A stretch of 64,000 bases of DNA from Cyanobium sp. CH-040 (GCF_024346135.1 NZ_JAGQCJ010000002.1:1-64000); one strand, 5' to 3'. Shown: positions 26,240-36,841, counted from the first letter of the stretch. The notes: generated by a model not told the origin, from the letters alone. Made by a program: numbers and translations.

Positions 26240-27644
26240 TCTCCAGCAGTTGCAGGCGCTCTGGGGACCTCCCCTCACCCCCGTGACCGCTGCGGCGGCG
26301 ATCCTGCCCCTGGCGGTGAGCACCGACAGCCGGCAGCTGAGTGCCGGTGGACTGTTCCTGGCGCTGGTGGGGGAACGCTTCGACGGGCACGCCTTCCTCC
26401 AGCAGGCCCTGGCCGCCGGCTGCCGGGCCCTGGTGGCCCAGCGTGATCGCCTGGGCGCCGCTGCCCGCGAGGAGCTCACGGCGGCGGCGGCGGCGGCCGG
26501 CGCGGCTCTGTGGCTGGTGGACGACACCCTGCAGGCCTACCAGGACCTGGGCCGCCTCTGGCGCGAGCGGCTCACGGCCCCCGTGGTGGCGGTGACCGGT
26601 TCGGCCGGCAAGACCAGCACCCGGGAGCTGATCCGCGCCGCCCTGGCCCCCCTCGGCCCGGTGCTGGCCTCCAGCGGCAACGAGAACAACGATGTGGGGG
26701 TGCCCCTCACCCTGCTCAGGGCCGGTCCCGAGCACCGTGCCGTGGTGGTGGAGATGGGCATGCGCGGCCTGGGCGAGATCGAGCGGCTGAGCCGCTGTGC
26801 CCGCCCCGATGTGGCGGTGATCACCAACATCGGCACCGCCCACATCGGCCGTCTCGGCAGCCGCGAGGCCATCGGCACGGCCAAGTGCGAGATCGTCACC
26901 GCCCTGGAGCCCGGGGGGGTGGTGGTGATCCCGGCCGGCGATCCCCTGCTCGACGCCAGCCTGGCGCGGGTGTGGAGCGGGCGTGTGCTGCGGGTGGCCC
27001 TGGCCGGCGATGCGGGGGAGGCCGAGGCTCAGCTGGTGGGCGTGCTCGACGAGGCGGGGGCCTGTCTGCAGGTGGCCGGGGTGCGTCTGCCGCTGCCGCT
27101 GGAGGGCCGCCACCAGGCCCGCAACCTGCTGCTGGCACTGGCCGTCGCCGAGCAGCTGGGCCTGCCGCCCGAGCGCTGGCGGCCCCTGGCGGTGGAGCTG
27201 CCGGGGGGCCGCAGCCGCCGCCTGCAGGTCGCTGGCGTGAGCGTTCTCGATGAGACCTACAACGCCTCGCCGGAGGCGATGCTGGCCGCCCTTGAGCTGC
27301 TGGCACAGCAGCCGGGGGGCCGTCGCTACGCCGTGCTGGGCACGATGCTCGAACTCGGCGAGCGCAGCCTGGAGCTGCACCGCCGGGTGGCGGAGCGGGC
27401 CGCGCAGCTGGACCTCGACGGTCTGGTGCTGGTGGTGGACGGCGCCGAGGGCGACGCCATGGCCGTCGCCGCGGCCGCGCTGCCGCGGCTCGCGCGGGCG
27501 GCCACCCCCGAGCAGGCGGCCGAGCCCCTGCGGGAGTGGCTCGAGCCCGGCGATGTGGTGCTGCTCAAGGCCAGCCGCGGCGTCGCCCTCGAGCGCCTGC
27601 TGCCGCTGCTGGACTCGTCCTCGGCGAAGCCGGCCGGGGGCTAG
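26229..27644 (+). CDS. murF: UDP-N-acetylmuramoyl-tripeptide--D-alanyl-D-alanine ligase
   Basis: MurF adds D-Ala-D-Ala to the UDP-MurNAc-tripeptide, the last cytoplasmic step of peptidoglycan precursor synthesis. The 471-residue product has an N-terminal substrate domain (ILPLAVSTDSRQLSAGGLFLAL), the ATP loop GSAGKTS at residues 124-130, GNENNDVGVPLTLL, EMGMRGLGEIERL, and a C-terminal domain with DETYNASPEAMLAALELL. I use ATG 26229 (MSLDLQQL); ATG 26211 is an alternative. It ends back to back with the convergent glmU, the two stop codons being adjacent. Confidence 0.96.
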   Translation: MSLDLQQLQALWGPPLTPVTAAAAILPLAVSTDSRQLSAGGLFLALVGERFDGHAFLQQALAAGCRALVAQRDRLGAAAREELTAAAAAAGAALWLVDDTLQAYQDLGRLWRERLTAPVVAVTGSAGKTSTRELIRAALAPLGPVLASSGNENNDVGVPLTLLRAGPEHRAVVVEMGMRGLGEIERLSRCARPDVAVITNIGTAHIGRLGSREAIGTAKCEIVTALEPGGVVVIPAGDPLLDASLARVWSGRVLRVALAGDAGEAEAQLVGVLDEAGACLQVAGVRLPLPLEGRHQARNLLLALAVAEQLGLPPERWRPLAVELPGGRSRRLQVAGVSVLDETYNASPEAMLAALELLAQQPGGRRYAVLGTMLELGERSLELHRRVAERAAQLDLDGLVLVVDGAEGDAMAVAAAALPRLARAATPEQAAEPLREWLEPGDVVLLKASRGVALERLLPLLDSSSAKPAGG

Positions 27645-28994
27645 CTAGCGCGGCCCCGTCCAGTTCTCCTTCACCAGCTGGCGGGCGCGGCCCAGGGCCA
27701 GGGCGCCGCTGGGCACGTCCCGGGTGAGGGTGGAGCCGGCACCCACGGTGACGTTGGCACCGAGGGTGATCGGCGCCACCAGCACCGAGTTGGCGCCGGT
27801 CTTGCTGCCGGCGCCGATCACGGTGCGGTGCTTGCGCACGCCGTCGTAGTTGGCGGTGATCGTGCCGGCGCCCACATTCACAGCGGCGCCGAGATCGGCA
27901 TCGCCGATGTAGCTGAGGTGGTTCACCTTCACGCCGTCGGCCAGGGTGCTGTTCTTGATCTCCACGAAGTTGCCCACGTGGCAGCCGGCCGCCAGCCGGG
28001 CGCCGGGGCGCAGCTGGGTGAAGGGGCCCACCGCGGCGTTCGGGCCCACGCTGGCCTCGCGCAGCACGGCATGGAGGATCTGGCTGCCTTCGCCCACCTG
28101 GCTGTTCTCCAGCAGACAGCCCGGTCCGATGCGGCAGCCTGAACCGATCTCATTGCTGCCGCGGAAGTGGCACTGGGGCTCCACCACCACGTCCCGGCCG
28201 AAGCGGGTGCCGTCACTGAGGGTGCAGCTGGCCGGGTCGGTGAAGGTCACCCCCTCGCGCATCCAGTGCTCCCGCAGCCGCTGCTGCAGCACCGCCTCGC
28301 ACTGGGCCAGCTGGAGGCGGTCGTTGATGCCGTTGATCTCGTCGGCATCGGCCACCTCCAGGTGCATGGCCGGGCTGAGCATGGCCACCGTGTCGGTGAG
28401 GTAGAGCTCGCCCTGGTCGTTGTCGCTGCGCAGCCGGGGCAGCACCGCCGCCAGCTTCTCCCAGTCGAAGCAGTAGATGCCGGCGTTGATCAGGTTGACC
28501 TGCCGTTGCGCTTCCGTGCAGTCGCGGTGCTCCACGATCCGCTCCACCCGGCCGTCATCCCCGGCCAGCACGCGGCCATAGCCGCTGGGATCGGCCAGTC
28601 GGGCCGTGAGCAGGGTCACCGCGGCGCCGCTGGCGCGGTGGCGCTCCAGCAGCTGCCCGAGGGTTTCGGGCCGCAGCAGCGGCACATCGCCGTTGAGCAC
28701 CAGCAGCTCGCCCGTGAAGCCGGCCAGCGGCTCGAGCAGCTGCTGCACCGCATGGCCGGTGCCGTTCTGGGGCTGCTGCAGCACGAACTCCAGACCCTCG
28801 TACCGCGCCAGCGACTGCTGCACGCGCTCGGCCTGGTGCCCGACGATCAACAGCCGCCGCTCCGGGCTGAGTTGCTCGCAGCTGCTGAGCACCCGCTCCA
28901 CCAGGGTGGCGCCGGCCAGGGGTTGGAGCACCTTGGGCAGGTCGCTCTTCATGCGGGTGCCCTTTCCGGCGGCGAGCACGGCAACGGCGAGCAT
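27645..28994 (-). CDS. glmU: Bifunctional GlcNAc-1-P uridyltransferase / GlcN-1-P acetyltransferase
   Basis: GlmU makes UDP-GlcNAc for peptidoglycan and glycans. The N-terminal half is a nucleotidyltransferase: [15 protein letters not shown] at residues 7-21, [11 protein letters not shown] and VLNGDVPLL. The C-terminal half is a left-handed beta helix with hexapeptide repeats ([21 protein letters not shown]), [21 protein letters not shown] and [15 protein letters not shown], the acetyltransferase site. Length 449 aa is normal. Thirty bases upstream lies the MnmC-like gene on the same strand, so aroA, the methyltransferase and glmU probably form one transcription unit. Confidence 0.97.
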   Translation of the reverse strand: MLAVAVLAAGKGTRMKSDLPKVLQPLAGATLVERVLSSCEQLSPERRLLIVGHQAERVQQSLARYEGLEFVLQQPQNGTGHAVQQLLEPLAGFTGELLVLNGDVPLLRPETLGQLLERHRASGAAVTLLTARLADPSGYGRVLAGDDGRVERIVEHRDCTEAQRQVNLINAGIYCFDWEKLAAVLPRLRSDNDQGELYLTDTVAMLSPAMHLEVADADEINGINDRLQLAQCEAVLQQRLREHWMREGVTFTDPASCTLSDGTRFGRDVVVEPQCHFRGSNEIGSGCRIGPGCLLENSQVGEGSQILHAVLREASVGPNAAVGPFTQLRPGARLAAGCHVGNFVEIKNSTLADGVKVNHLSYIGDADLGAAVNVGAGTITANYDGVRKHRTVIGAGSKTGANSVLVAPITLGANVTVGAGSTLTRDVPSGALALGRARQLVKENWTGPR

Positions 28995-29023
28995 CGGCGG
29001 GGGAACGGAGACTGGGCGGGAAT

Positions 29024-30043
29024 CTACGCGGGCTGCCGAGGGGGCTCGGCGCCGGTCCGTGGGTGCCCCTCCAGTCCCCAGCGGCGCCGCCAGGCGCTGG
29101 TGGAGGCGGCCGCACTGGCGGCCTGGGCCAGTTGGCGCTCCGCCAGGATTACGGCGGCGGCGGCCTGGCCGGAGGGGTCGCGGTAGGGCTGGGCGGCCCG
29201 GGTGCCGAGGTGCTCGATCTCCATGGTTGTGAGCGGCTGCAGCGGGCAGTCCGGCCCGCTGCCCAGACCCAGGGCGGTGGGGCTGGCGGCGGTCCCGAAG
29301 CTCCAGGGACGGATCCGCTGGGATGGGGCCATGGTCCCCAGCTCCTGGGGTGGCCGGATCGAGGCCAGCTGCAGCCCGGCCAGCTGCAGGCTGTGGCGCA
29401 CGGCGGCCGCGCAGCAGTAGGTGAGCAGCCGGCCCTCGGGCCGCAGCAGCCGGGCCAGGGCGCTCAGAAACTCCAGGCTCCAGAGTTCGGGGCAGCGCCG
29501 GGGCGAGAAGGCGTCCAGCAGCACCAGATCGCAGCGGCCGGCGAGCTGGTGACGCTCCAGCAGCCCGCCCACCCGGCTGCGGGCATCACCCCAGAGCAGC
29601 CGGGCCTGGCTGCCGTCGGCGCACCAGCCCCCGCGCTCCAGCAGGGCCCACAGCATCGCCAGGGTGCCGGGTTGCCACTGGCGGCGGAAGGCTGCGCAGG
29701 CGAGGGCCTGGCGCAGGGGCTGGGGATCGAGCTCCAGGCCCAGGATCTGCAGCGTCAGTCCCTGCCCTGAGGCAGCCTCCAGCAGGGCGGCGCTGTTGGT
29801 GCCCAGCCCGAAGCCCACATCCACCACCACCAGCCGCTGGCCGGCGCTGAAGCGCTCCAGCTGAGCCGGCCGCACGAACTTGGCCCGGGCCTCGCTGAGG
29901 GCGCCGATCGTGCCGTGGAAGCCCTCGCCGAAGCGGTTACTGAACAGGCTGAAGCTGCCGTCGGCCCCGGACTGGATCCTCAGGGCCGGCGTCCCATCCG
30001 CTGGCGTCGGCCCCGCCTCAGGCCCGCAGCCGTTCGAGGTCAT
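29024..30043 (-). CDS. MnmC-like (DUF752) SAM-dependent methyltransferase
   Basis: A 339-residue protein with the methyltransferase half of MnmC but no attached FAD oxidoreductase. [16 protein letters not shown] is the typical N-terminal element, [17 protein letters not shown] the SAM-binding loop, and [18 protein letters not shown] the characteristic DAFxPxxxPxLW motif; [15 protein letters not shown] follows. The relative MnmC methylates 5-aminomethyl-2-thiouridine at the tRNA wobble position; whether this stand-alone protein does so is inferred. Its start overlaps the aroA 3' end by 26 bases. The last 40 residues are low-complexity. Confidence 0.85.
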   Translation of the reverse strand: MTSNGCGPEAGPTPADGTPALRIQSGADGSFSLFSNRFGEGFHGTIGALSEARAKFVRPAQLERFSAGQRLVVVDVGFGLGTNSAALLEAASGQGLTLQILGLELDPQPLRQALACAAFRRQWQPGTLAMLWALLERGGWCADGSQARLLWGDARSRVGGLLERHQLAGRCDLVLLDAFSPRRCPELWSLEFLSALARLLRPEGRLLTYCCAAAVRHSLQLAGLQLASIRPPQELGTMAPSQRIRPWSFGTAASPTALGLGSGPDCPLQPLTTMEIEHLGTRAAQPYRDPSGQAAAAVILAERQLAQAASAAASTSAWRRRWGLEGHPRTGAEPPRQPA

Positions 30044-31343
30044 CCCAGAAGCCCGGGTAGGACACCGCCGCCGCCTCGGGGCGCCGCAGGACGGTGTCGC
30101 CGCTGGCGATCCCGGCCGCCACCGCCAGGCTCATGGCCACGCGGTGGTCGGTCTCGCTGTCCACCGCGGCCCCCTGCAGCTCCGTGACGCCGGTGATGGC
30201 CATGCCGTCCTCGAACTCCTCGATGCGGCCGCCCATGGCCCCCAGCTGCCGGGCCATCACCGCCAGCCGGTCGGTTTCCTTCACCCGCAGCTCGGAGGCG
30301 TCGGCGATGCGGCTGACGCCCTCGGCGCAGCAGGCGGCCACCGCCAGCACCGGGATCTCATCCACCAGCCGGGGGATCAGCTCGCCACCGATCGTGAAGG
30401 GCTGCAGGGGGCCGTGGCTCACGCGCAGGTCGCCCACCGGTTCGCCGGCCACATCGCGCGCGTTCAGCACCTCCAGCCGGGCACCCATCTGTTCGAGCAC
30501 CTCGAGGATGCCGGTGCGGCTGGGGTTGAGGCCCACGTTCTCCACGGTGAGCTCGGCCCCGGGGGTGACGGCGGCGGCCACGAGCCAGAAGGCGGCCGAA
30601 CTGATGTCGCCCGGCACCACCACGCTCTGCCCGCGCAGGGCATGGCCGGGGCTGAGCGTGACCTCGGTGAGGCCGGGGCCGCCCACCTCCAGCCGGGCGC
30701 CGAAGGCCTTCAGCATGCGCTCGCTGTGGTCACGGCTCTGGGCCGGCTCGATCACGGTGGTGCTGCCGCTGGCGGTGAGGCCCGCCAGCAGGATGGCGCT
30801 CTTCACCTGGGCCGAGGCCACCGGCGTGTGGATGGTGGCGCCGCGCAGGGGCTGCCCCAGCACCGCCAGCGGCGCGAAGTTGCCGTCCCGGCGGCCGTGG
30901 ATCACGGCGCCCATCTGCGCCAGGGGCGCGCCCACCCGCCGCATCGGCCGGCCCCGCAGGGAGTCGTCGCCGGTGAGCACGAAGTGGCGGCCCGCCCGCC
31001 CCGCCAGCAGGCCGAGCATCAGGCGCATGGTGGTGCCGGAATTGCCGCAGTTCAGCACGTCGTGGGGCTCCTGGAAGCCGTCGAGCCCCACGCCCTGCAC
31101 CGTCACCGGCTGGCCGGCCTCGATCGCCGACACCTCCACCCCCATCGCCCGCAGGCAGGCGGCGGTGCTGAGGGGGTCCTCCGCCGGCAGCAGGCCCTCG
31201 ATGCGGGTCGTGCCCTCGGCGATGGCCCCGAACAGCAGCGCCCGGTGGGAGATGGACTTGTCGCCCGGCACCCGCACCGTGCCCCGCAGGCTGCCGCCGC
31301 CGCTCAGGTGCAGGGGGCTGGAGGCGGCGCTGGACTCGGCCAC
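30018..31343 (-). CDS. aroA: EPSP synthase
   Basis: AroA is 3-phosphoshikimate 1-carboxyvinyltransferase of the shikimate pathway, the step inhibited by glyphosate. The 441-residue product carries [19 protein letters not shown] (shikimate-phosphate binding), [19 protein letters not shown] (PEP binding), [25 protein letters not shown] and [13 protein letters not shown]. It is complete. Its stop lies inside the next gene's start region (26-base overlap), so downstream translation is probably coupled. It is divergent from the small secreted protein at 31433. Confidence 0.97.
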   Translation of the reverse strand: MAESSAASSPLHLSGGGSLRGTVRVPGDKSISHRALLFGAIAEGTTRIEGLLPAEDPLSTAACLRAMGVEVSAIEAGQPVTVQGVGLDGFQEPHDVLNCGNSGTTMRLMLGLLAGRAGRHFVLTGDDSLRGRPMRRVGAPLAQMGAVIHGRRDGNFAPLAVLGQPLRGATIHTPVASAQVKSAILLAGLTASGSTTVIEPAQSRDHSERMLKAFGARLEVGGPGLTEVTLSPGHALRGQSVVVPGDISSAAFWLVAAAVTPGAELTVENVGLNPSRTGILEVLEQMGARLEVLNARDVAGEPVGDLRVSHGPLQPFTIGGELIPRLVDEIPVLAVAACCAEGVSRIADASELRVKETDRLAVMARQLGAMGGRIEEFEDGMAITGVTELQGAAVDSETDHRVAMSLAVAAGIASGDTVLRRPEAAAVSYPGFWDDLERLRA

Positions 31344-31432
31344 GGGCAGGGGGGCGCTGGAGCGGCGATCCTATGGAGCATGCCCTCCGGCGCCAGGATC
31401 GCCGCTGTGTTCCACCGCGTTGCCCGATCGTG

Positions 31433-31783
31433 ATGGCCCGATTGCTGTCTGTGCTGCTGGCGCTGCTGCTGGGAGGGCCCGTCGGTGCTGCCCCCCTGCA
31501 GGTGGACCGCTACCGCTGCGAGGGCGACCCCCTCGAAGCCCGGGTGTTCGCGGGGGCGGTGGATGCCATCGCCATTCCCAACATCAGCGCCGGCACGCCG
31601 CCCGGCGCCTACGTGGTGCTGCAGTGGCGCGGCGTGAGCCTGCAGCTGCCGCGCACCAACAATGCCGGCCCCCCCAGCTACACCGACGGCCGCTGGTGGT
31701 GGAGTGTGGCCGATGCCGATCAGCCCCAGTTCCGGCAGCGCCGCGGGGCGGTGCAGACCTACACCTGCGAGCGCGCGGACTGA
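31433..31783 (+). CDS. Small secreted protein, MliC-like
   Basis: A 116-residue protein with a clear signal peptide (ARLLSVLLALLLGGPVGAAP). The mature part has two cysteines near its ends (YRCEG and YTCER), alternating beta-strand-like segments, and YTDGRWWWS in between. This resembles the compact beta-barrel of MliC/PliC lysozyme inhibitors, where two cysteines form a disulphide and GxRYxNG-like sequence occurs mid-domain. The assignment is by pattern only. The start ATG 31433 directly precedes the signal peptide; the frame is open from 31373. It is convergent with thiD, 12 bases away. Confidence 0.65.
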   Translation: MARLLSVLLALLLGGPVGAAPLQVDRYRCEGDPLEARVFAGAVDAIAIPNISAGTPPGAYVVLQWRGVSLQLPRTNNAGPPSYTDGRWWWSVADADQPQFRQRRGAVQTYTCERAD

Positions 31784-31795
31784 GCTGACGCTGGG

Positions 31796-32587
<792 letters not shown>

Positions 32588-32626
32588 GCCGCCATGATCG
32601 CCGCCTGCTCCCGCCGCCATCGGCCC

Positions 32627-33199
32627 ATGGCCTCCGCCGAATCTCTTCCCCCCTGGCGGCCGCTGCTGCGCGCGGCCCGCCAGCGGGAGGGGCGTTCGCC
32701 CCTGGCGCGCTGGCTGCAGCTGGCCACGGTCGCCAGCGACGGCACGCCCCGGGTGCGCACCCTGGTGTTCCGCGGCTGGGCCGGAGCCAGCTGCCTCGAT
32801 CTGCTCACCGATGGCCGCAGCGCCAAGGCGGCCGAACTGCGTGCCCGGCCGGCGGTGGAACTCTGCTGGCTGCTGCCGCGGGCCCGCTGCCAGTTCCGGC
32901 TGAGGGGCACTGTGCTGGCCCTCCCGGCTGAGCAGAAGCGGGCCGAGCGGGAGCGCCACTGGCAGGCGCTCACACCCGAGGGGCGGGCGCTGTGGGGCTG
33001 GCCGCCGCCGGGGGAGCCCCTGGCGGCCTCGGCGACGTTCCCGCTGACGCTGCCGCCCGAGACGCCCCTGCCCGAGGCGTTCAGGCTGCTGCGCATTGGG
33101 CTGGCGCAGGTGGAGCTGCTGGAGCTGCAGGGTCAGCCCCACCGCCGTCGCCGCTGGCGAGCAGCCACCGACTGGCTGGAGGAGCCGCTCAATCCCTGA
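32627..33199 (+). CDS. FMN-binding PPOX-type flavoprotein (PdxH-like, Alr4036 family)
   Basis: A 190-residue split-barrel flavoprotein related to pyridoxamine 5'-phosphate oxidase. PWRPLLRAARQREG, RWLQLATVASDGTPRVRTLVF and FRGWAGASCLDLLTDGRSAKA contain the FMN-phosphate-binding Arg/Thr/Ser positions, and GRALWGWPPPGEPL and FRLLRIGLAQVELLELQG are typical of the cyanobacterial subgroup. The C-terminal PdxH substrate motif is not evident, so true PLP synthesis is uncertain. ATG 32627 fits the family start; ATG 32594 is possible. Confidence 0.86.
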   Translation: MASAESLPPWRPLLRAARQREGRSPLARWLQLATVASDGTPRVRTLVFRGWAGASCLDLLTDGRSAKAAELRARPAVELCWLLPRARCQFRLRGTVLALPAEQKRAERERHWQALTPEGRALWGWPPPGEPLAASATFPLTLPPETPLPEAFRLLRIGLAQVELLELQGQPHRRRRWRAATDWLEEPLNP

Positions 33200-33204
33200 G
33201 GGGC

Positions 33205-33921
33205 CTATCCGGCCGCAGCCTCGAGCCAGGGCTCCAGGAAACTGAGCGGCCGGGCCATGGTGGCCGAGAACCCGAGGATCCCGGTGTCGCGGTGGCTGTA
33301 AAGCAGGCTGTCGTCGCCGTCGAGCAGGAAGGTGCCGCCCCGCTGGGTGAGGTGGTCGTCTGTGGGCACGTAGGTGCGCCAGCGGCCCAGCACCTCCACC
33401 ATGTTCTGCAGGCGCACCGTGGCCAGCTCGAAGGGGCGCTGGTAGCCGCGCCCCACCAGGTTGAACAGGGGCAGTTCCAGCCGCGGCGGCGCCTGGCGGT
33501 CGCCGCTGTAGCCGCGCAGCACCTCGGCCAGGGTGCCGGGGGAGCCGATGCCGGCGCACATCAGCAGCAGGGCCGGCCAGGGCCCGAGGGATGTCTGCAG
33601 GCCGGCGTAAAGGCCCAGGGCCTCGTGCAGCGCCGGGGTGGCGTCCACCTGCAGGCATTGCCGGGGCAGGCCGGTGTAGCGGCAGAAGCGCTCAGCGCCG
33701 GCGTCGTTGCCGATGGCGATCGCCAGCAGGGCGATGCCGGCCGCCTGCAGCCGCGGCCATGCAGCCGCCAGGGCCTGGGCGTATTCCAGGCTGTCGAAGT
33801 CGCCCAGCTGGCCCATCAGCACCACCAGCCGCCGGCGGCCGGGGGCCATGGCGGGCACGGCGGCGAGGCGATCCAGCAGGGGCTGGGGGGCGGCTGGGTT
33901 GGCGGCGTTTTGGCTCTCCAT
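33205..33921 (-). CDS. AhpC/TSA-like (peroxiredoxin-like family 2) protein without the usual active-site Cys
   Basis: A 238-residue thioredoxin-fold protein. The segment RLVVLMGQLGDFDSLEYAQ occupies the place where peroxiredoxins carry their Cys-containing loop, but it has Gly-Asp-Phe-Asp instead. Further cysteines occur in RFCRYTG and QCLQVD. ALLLMCAGIGSPGTLAEVL and FLLDGDDSLLYSHRDTG are conserved-looking blocks. A peroxidase function is therefore doubtful. It begins at ATG 33921, 25 bases after the Rrf2 gene, and is the last gene of a likely ubiD-rrf2-this operon. Confidence 0.75.
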   Translation of the reverse strand: MESQNAANPAAPQPLLDRLAAVPAMAPGRRRLVVLMGQLGDFDSLEYAQALAAAWPRLQAAGIALLAIAIGNDAGAERFCRYTGLPRQCLQVDATPALHEALGLYAGLQTSLGPWPALLLMCAGIGSPGTLAEVLRGYSGDRQAPPRLELPLFNLVGRGYQRPFELATVRLQNMVEVLGRWRTYVPTDDHLTQRGGTFLLDGDDSLLYSHRDTGILGFSATMARPLSFLEPWLEAAAG

Positions 33922-33946
33922 TGGCTCAGTCACGGACCGAGTCAGT

Positions 33947-34387
33947 TCAGCCGAGCAGCAGCCCCGCACCGCTGTCGGTGCTGGCCTCGGCGCTGCGCAG
34001 GTCAAAGAGCAGGTCTTCGAGACTGAGTTCTTCGAGGGCTTTGAGGCGGGCTCGTTCCAGGCGACGTTGCAGCGTGCCGGTGACCTGATCGGCGGGGGAG
34101 GCCGTACTGGCAGCCGCGTCGGCCGGTTCAGCCGCCGGTTCAGCCACTGCCTCGAGGATGGCCGCCACAGAGACCTCCCGGGCGGGCCGAGCCAGCCGGT
34201 AGCCCCCCAGCCGTCCCCGTCTGGCTTCCAGCAGCCCGGCCCGGCGCAGGCGCAGCAGCAGCTGTTCCAGCATCGGCTCGGGCAGCCCCCGGGCGATCGC
34301 CAGCTCGTGGGTGGACCGCCAGAGCAGGGGGTCGGCCGCCAGGGCCAGCAGGGCCTTGAGGGCGTGGCTGGCCTGGCGCGACAACAT
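33947..34387 (-). CDS. Rrf2-family transcriptional regulator lacking cysteines
   Basis: A 146-residue protein with the Rrf2 winged helix: MLSRQASHALKALLALA, then the recognition helix region RSTHELAIARGLPEPMLEQL, and the wing RRGRLGGYRLARPAREVSV. Family members such as IscR and NsrR bind an Fe-S cluster through three C-terminal cysteines. This protein has no cysteine at all, so any signal must be sensed otherwise. The C-terminal half is Ala/Glu/Leu-rich and probably helical. It lies 21 bases after ubiD and 25 before the peroxiredoxin-like gene. Confidence 0.87.
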   Translation of the reverse strand: MLSRQASHALKALLALAADPLLWRSTHELAIARGLPEPMLEQLLLRLRRAGLLEARRGRLGGYRLARPAREVSVAAILEAVAEPAAEPADAAASTASPADQVTGTLQRRLERARLKALEELSLEDLLFDLRSAEASTDSGAGLLLG

Positions 34388-34408
34388 CCCTGGCCCTCCC
34401 CCTGGCTC

Positions 34409-35968
34409 TCAGCCGGCCGCCGCCTGGCCGGCAAGCCGCTCCAGCACGTGCTCCAGGGTGTAACCGAACAGGGCCGGGTCGGGCTCGCTGGTGCCCACAT
34501 CCGCCAGGCCCAGCTCCGCCCAGCGGGCATCGAGCCGCGCCTCCAGCTCCGCGGGCCGCCGCAGCGGTTCGCCCCAGGGGTGGCGTTTCTCCGGCCCGAT
34601 CTTGGTGGTGGCGTCGAGTGCCATCCGGCCACCCAGGCCCAGGCGCTCGCTGGCGAAATCGAGCGTGTCGAAGGGGGTGTCCTCCAGCACGAACAGATCC
34701 CGCTGGGGATCCACCTGGGCGCTGATCGCCCAGATCACCTGGCGCGGGTCGCGGATGTTGATGCTCCTGTCCACCACCACCACGAACTTCGTGTAGGTGA
34801 ACTGGGGCAGGGCGCTCCAGAAGGCCATCGCCGCGCGCTTGGCCTGGCCCGGGTAGGCCTTGTCGATGGCGATCACGGCCAGCTTGTAGCTCAGCCCCTC
34901 CATCGGCAGGAAGAAATCGACGATCTCGGGGATCTGCTGGCGCAGGATCGGCGTGTAGATGCGGTTGAGGGCGATGGCCAGCATCGCGTCCTCCTTGGGC
35001 GGCCGGCCGCTGAAGGTGGTGAAGTAGATCGGGTCGCGCCGCTGGGTGACGCACTGGATGCGCACCAGCGGCGACTCCTCGACGCCGCCGTAGAAGCCCA
35101 TGTGGTCGCCGAAGGGACCATCGGCGAGCTCCTCGCCCGGGGTGATCGTGCCCTCCAGCACCACCTCGCTGTGGCTGGGCACCTCCAGGTTCACGGTCTT
35201 GCACTTGGCCAGCCGCACACCCTCGCCGGCGTAGAGCCCGGCGAACAGCCACTCGCTCAGCTGCACCGGGATCGGCGTGGCCGCCGCCATCACCAGCAGG
35301 GGGTGCACGCCGATGGCGATGGCGATCTCCAGCTTCTTGCCCATCGCCGCCGCCTTGCGCAGGTGGCGCGCCCCGCCGCGCACGCTCAGCCAGTGCACGG
35401 TCATCGTGTTGATGCTCTGCTGCTGCAGCCGGTACACGCCCACGTTGGGGGTGCGGGTCTCCGGGTCCCTGGTGATCACCAGCCCCAGGGTGATGATCCG
35501 GCCGCCGTCGCCCGGCCAGGGGCGCAGCAGCGGCAGGGCATCGAGGTTCACCTGATCGCCCTTGAACACCTGCTGGCGGCAGGGGGGGGTGAGATCCAGA
35601 TCCGGCTTGGCCTTGAGCACATCCAGCAGCACCGAGCCGAAGCGCACCGCCTCACGCGCGCCCTTCGGCGGCCGCGGCTGCTGCAGCAACGCCAGGCGCT
35701 CGCCCAGGGCTTCGAGCTCCTCGGGCCGCTCCATGCCCATGCTCCAGAGCACCCGCTCCTGGGTGCCCATCAGGTTGATCGCCACCGGCATCGAGGAGCC
35801 GATCACGTTCTCGAACAGCAGCGCCGGCCCGCCCGCGGCCAGTACCCGGTCGGCGATCGCCGCCAGCTCCAGGTCGGGATCCACCGGGGCGGTGATCCGG
35901 CGCAGCCGGCCGCGCTCCTCCAGCAGCTTCAGGAAGCGGCGCAGGTCGCGGCCCTGTTTGTTCGCCAC
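34409..35968 (-). CDS. ubiD: UbiD-family decarboxylase
   Basis: A prenylated-FMN-dependent aromatic acid decarboxylase of 519 aa. In cyanobacteria UbiD is thought to remove the carboxyl of 4-hydroxybenzoate-type or related quinone precursors (plastoquinone pathway); the exact substrate is inferred. Motifs include RDLRRFLKLLEERGRLRRI, FENVIGSSMPVAINLMG, NVGVYRLQQQSINTMTVHW, the cofactor-site run EVPSHSEVVLEG and GPFGDHMGFYGG with Glu residues. I place the start at GTG 35968 (VANKQGRD). It is the first gene of a run with the Rrf2 and peroxiredoxin-like genes. A partner ubiX is not in the window. Confidence 0.94.
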   Translation of the reverse strand: MANKQGRDLRRFLKLLEERGRLRRITAPVDPDLELAAIADRVLAAGGPALLFENVIGSSMPVAINLMGTQERVLWSMGMERPEELEALGERLALLQQPRPPKGAREAVRFGSVLLDVLKAKPDLDLTPPCRQQVFKGDQVNLDALPLLRPWPGDGGRIITLGLVITRDPETRTPNVGVYRLQQQSINTMTVHWLSVRGGARHLRKAAAMGKKLEIAIAIGVHPLLVMAAATPIPVQLSEWLFAGLYAGEGVRLAKCKTVNLEVPSHSEVVLEGTITPGEELADGPFGDHMGFYGGVEESPLVRIQCVTQRRDPIYFTTFSGRPPKEDAMLAIALNRIYTPILRQQIPEIVDFFLPMEGLSYKLAVIAIDKAYPGQAKRAAMAFWSALPQFTYTKFVVVVDRSINIRDPRQVIWAISAQVDPQRDLFVLEDTPFDTLDFASERLGLGGRMALDATTKIGPEKRHPWGEPLRRPAELEARLDARWAELGLADVGTSEPDPALFGYTLEHVLERLAGQAAAG

Positions 35969-36073
35969 GGGATTCCGGTTTGCCGTTGCCGGGTCACTGT
36001 GGCGCAGGGCGTCGGCGACTGCTGACACACTGGGGCGGCTCTCCAGCCAGCGCTGTTCCGGCCCGCCGCCCCT

Positions 36074-36829
36074 GTGCAGATCTCCTATTTCCACACTTCC
36101 GAGGCCGTTCCCCCGGTGCGTCCGGCCGCCGACGGCGGCCCCGATGCCGCCGTGGTGATCGATGTGCTGCGGGCCACCACCACCATCGCCTGGTCGCTGC
36201 AGAACGGCGCCGAGGCGGTGCAGGCCTTCGCCGATCTGGCCGAGCTGGAGCAGGCCGCCCGGGCCTGGCCTGCCGAGCGGCGCCTGCGGGCCGGCGAACG
36301 CGGCGGCCAGACCGTGGAGGGCTACGACCTGGGCAACTCCCCCCTGGCCGTCACGCCCGAACGGGTGGGCGGCAAGCGCATCTTCATGAGCACCACCAAC
36401 GGCACCCGCTCCCTGGCGGCGGTGCGCGAGGTGCCGCTGCTGCTCACGGCCTGCCTGCCCAACCGCACCGCCGTGGCACGCCGGCTGGTGGAGCGGGGCT
36501 GCGAGCGGGTGTGGATCGTCGGCAGCGGCTGGGAGGGCGCCTACTCCCTCGAGGACAGTCTGGCCGCCGGGGCTCTGGCGTCCGCCGCCAGCGAACTGGC
36601 GGTGGCGCCCCATGTGGGGGTGGAGTTCGGCAATGACGAGATGCTCGCCGCCCTGGCCCTCTGGCAGCAGTGGCGCCAGGACCCCGAGACCTGCCTGCGG
36701 GTGGCGAGCCATGGCCAGCGGCTGATGCGCCTGGGGGACCATGACGGCGACTTCGCCTGCTGCAGCGCGGTGGACACGTTGCAGGTGGTGCCGTTCCAGG
36801 CCGAACCCGGCGTGCTGCGGGCTGGCTGA
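36074..36829 (+). CDS. comB: 2-phosphosulfolactate phosphatase family (ComB)
   Basis: A 251-residue protein of the ComB family, whose founding member dephosphorylates 2-phosphosulfolactate in coenzyme M synthesis. Blocks: [44 protein letters not shown] and [20 protein letters not shown]. Cyanobacteria make no coenzyme M, so sulfolactate metabolism or another acid phosphatase role is inferred. The start is GTG 36074 right before the first strand (QISYFHTSE). It is divergent from ubiD (105-base gap) and precedes the nitrilase. Confidence 0.9.
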   Translation: MQISYFHTSEAVPPVRPAADGGPDAAVVIDVLRATTTIAWSLQNGAEAVQAFADLAELEQAARAWPAERRLRAGERGGQTVEGYDLGNSPLAVTPERVGGKRIFMSTTNGTRSLAAVREVPLLLTACLPNRTAVARRLVERGCERVWIVGSGWEGAYSLEDSLAAGALASAASELAVAPHVGVEFGNDEMLAALALWQQWRQDPETCLRVASHGQRLMRLGDHDGDFACCSAVDTLQVVPFQAEPGVLRAG

Positions 36830-36841
36830 AGCCAGCTCCGA

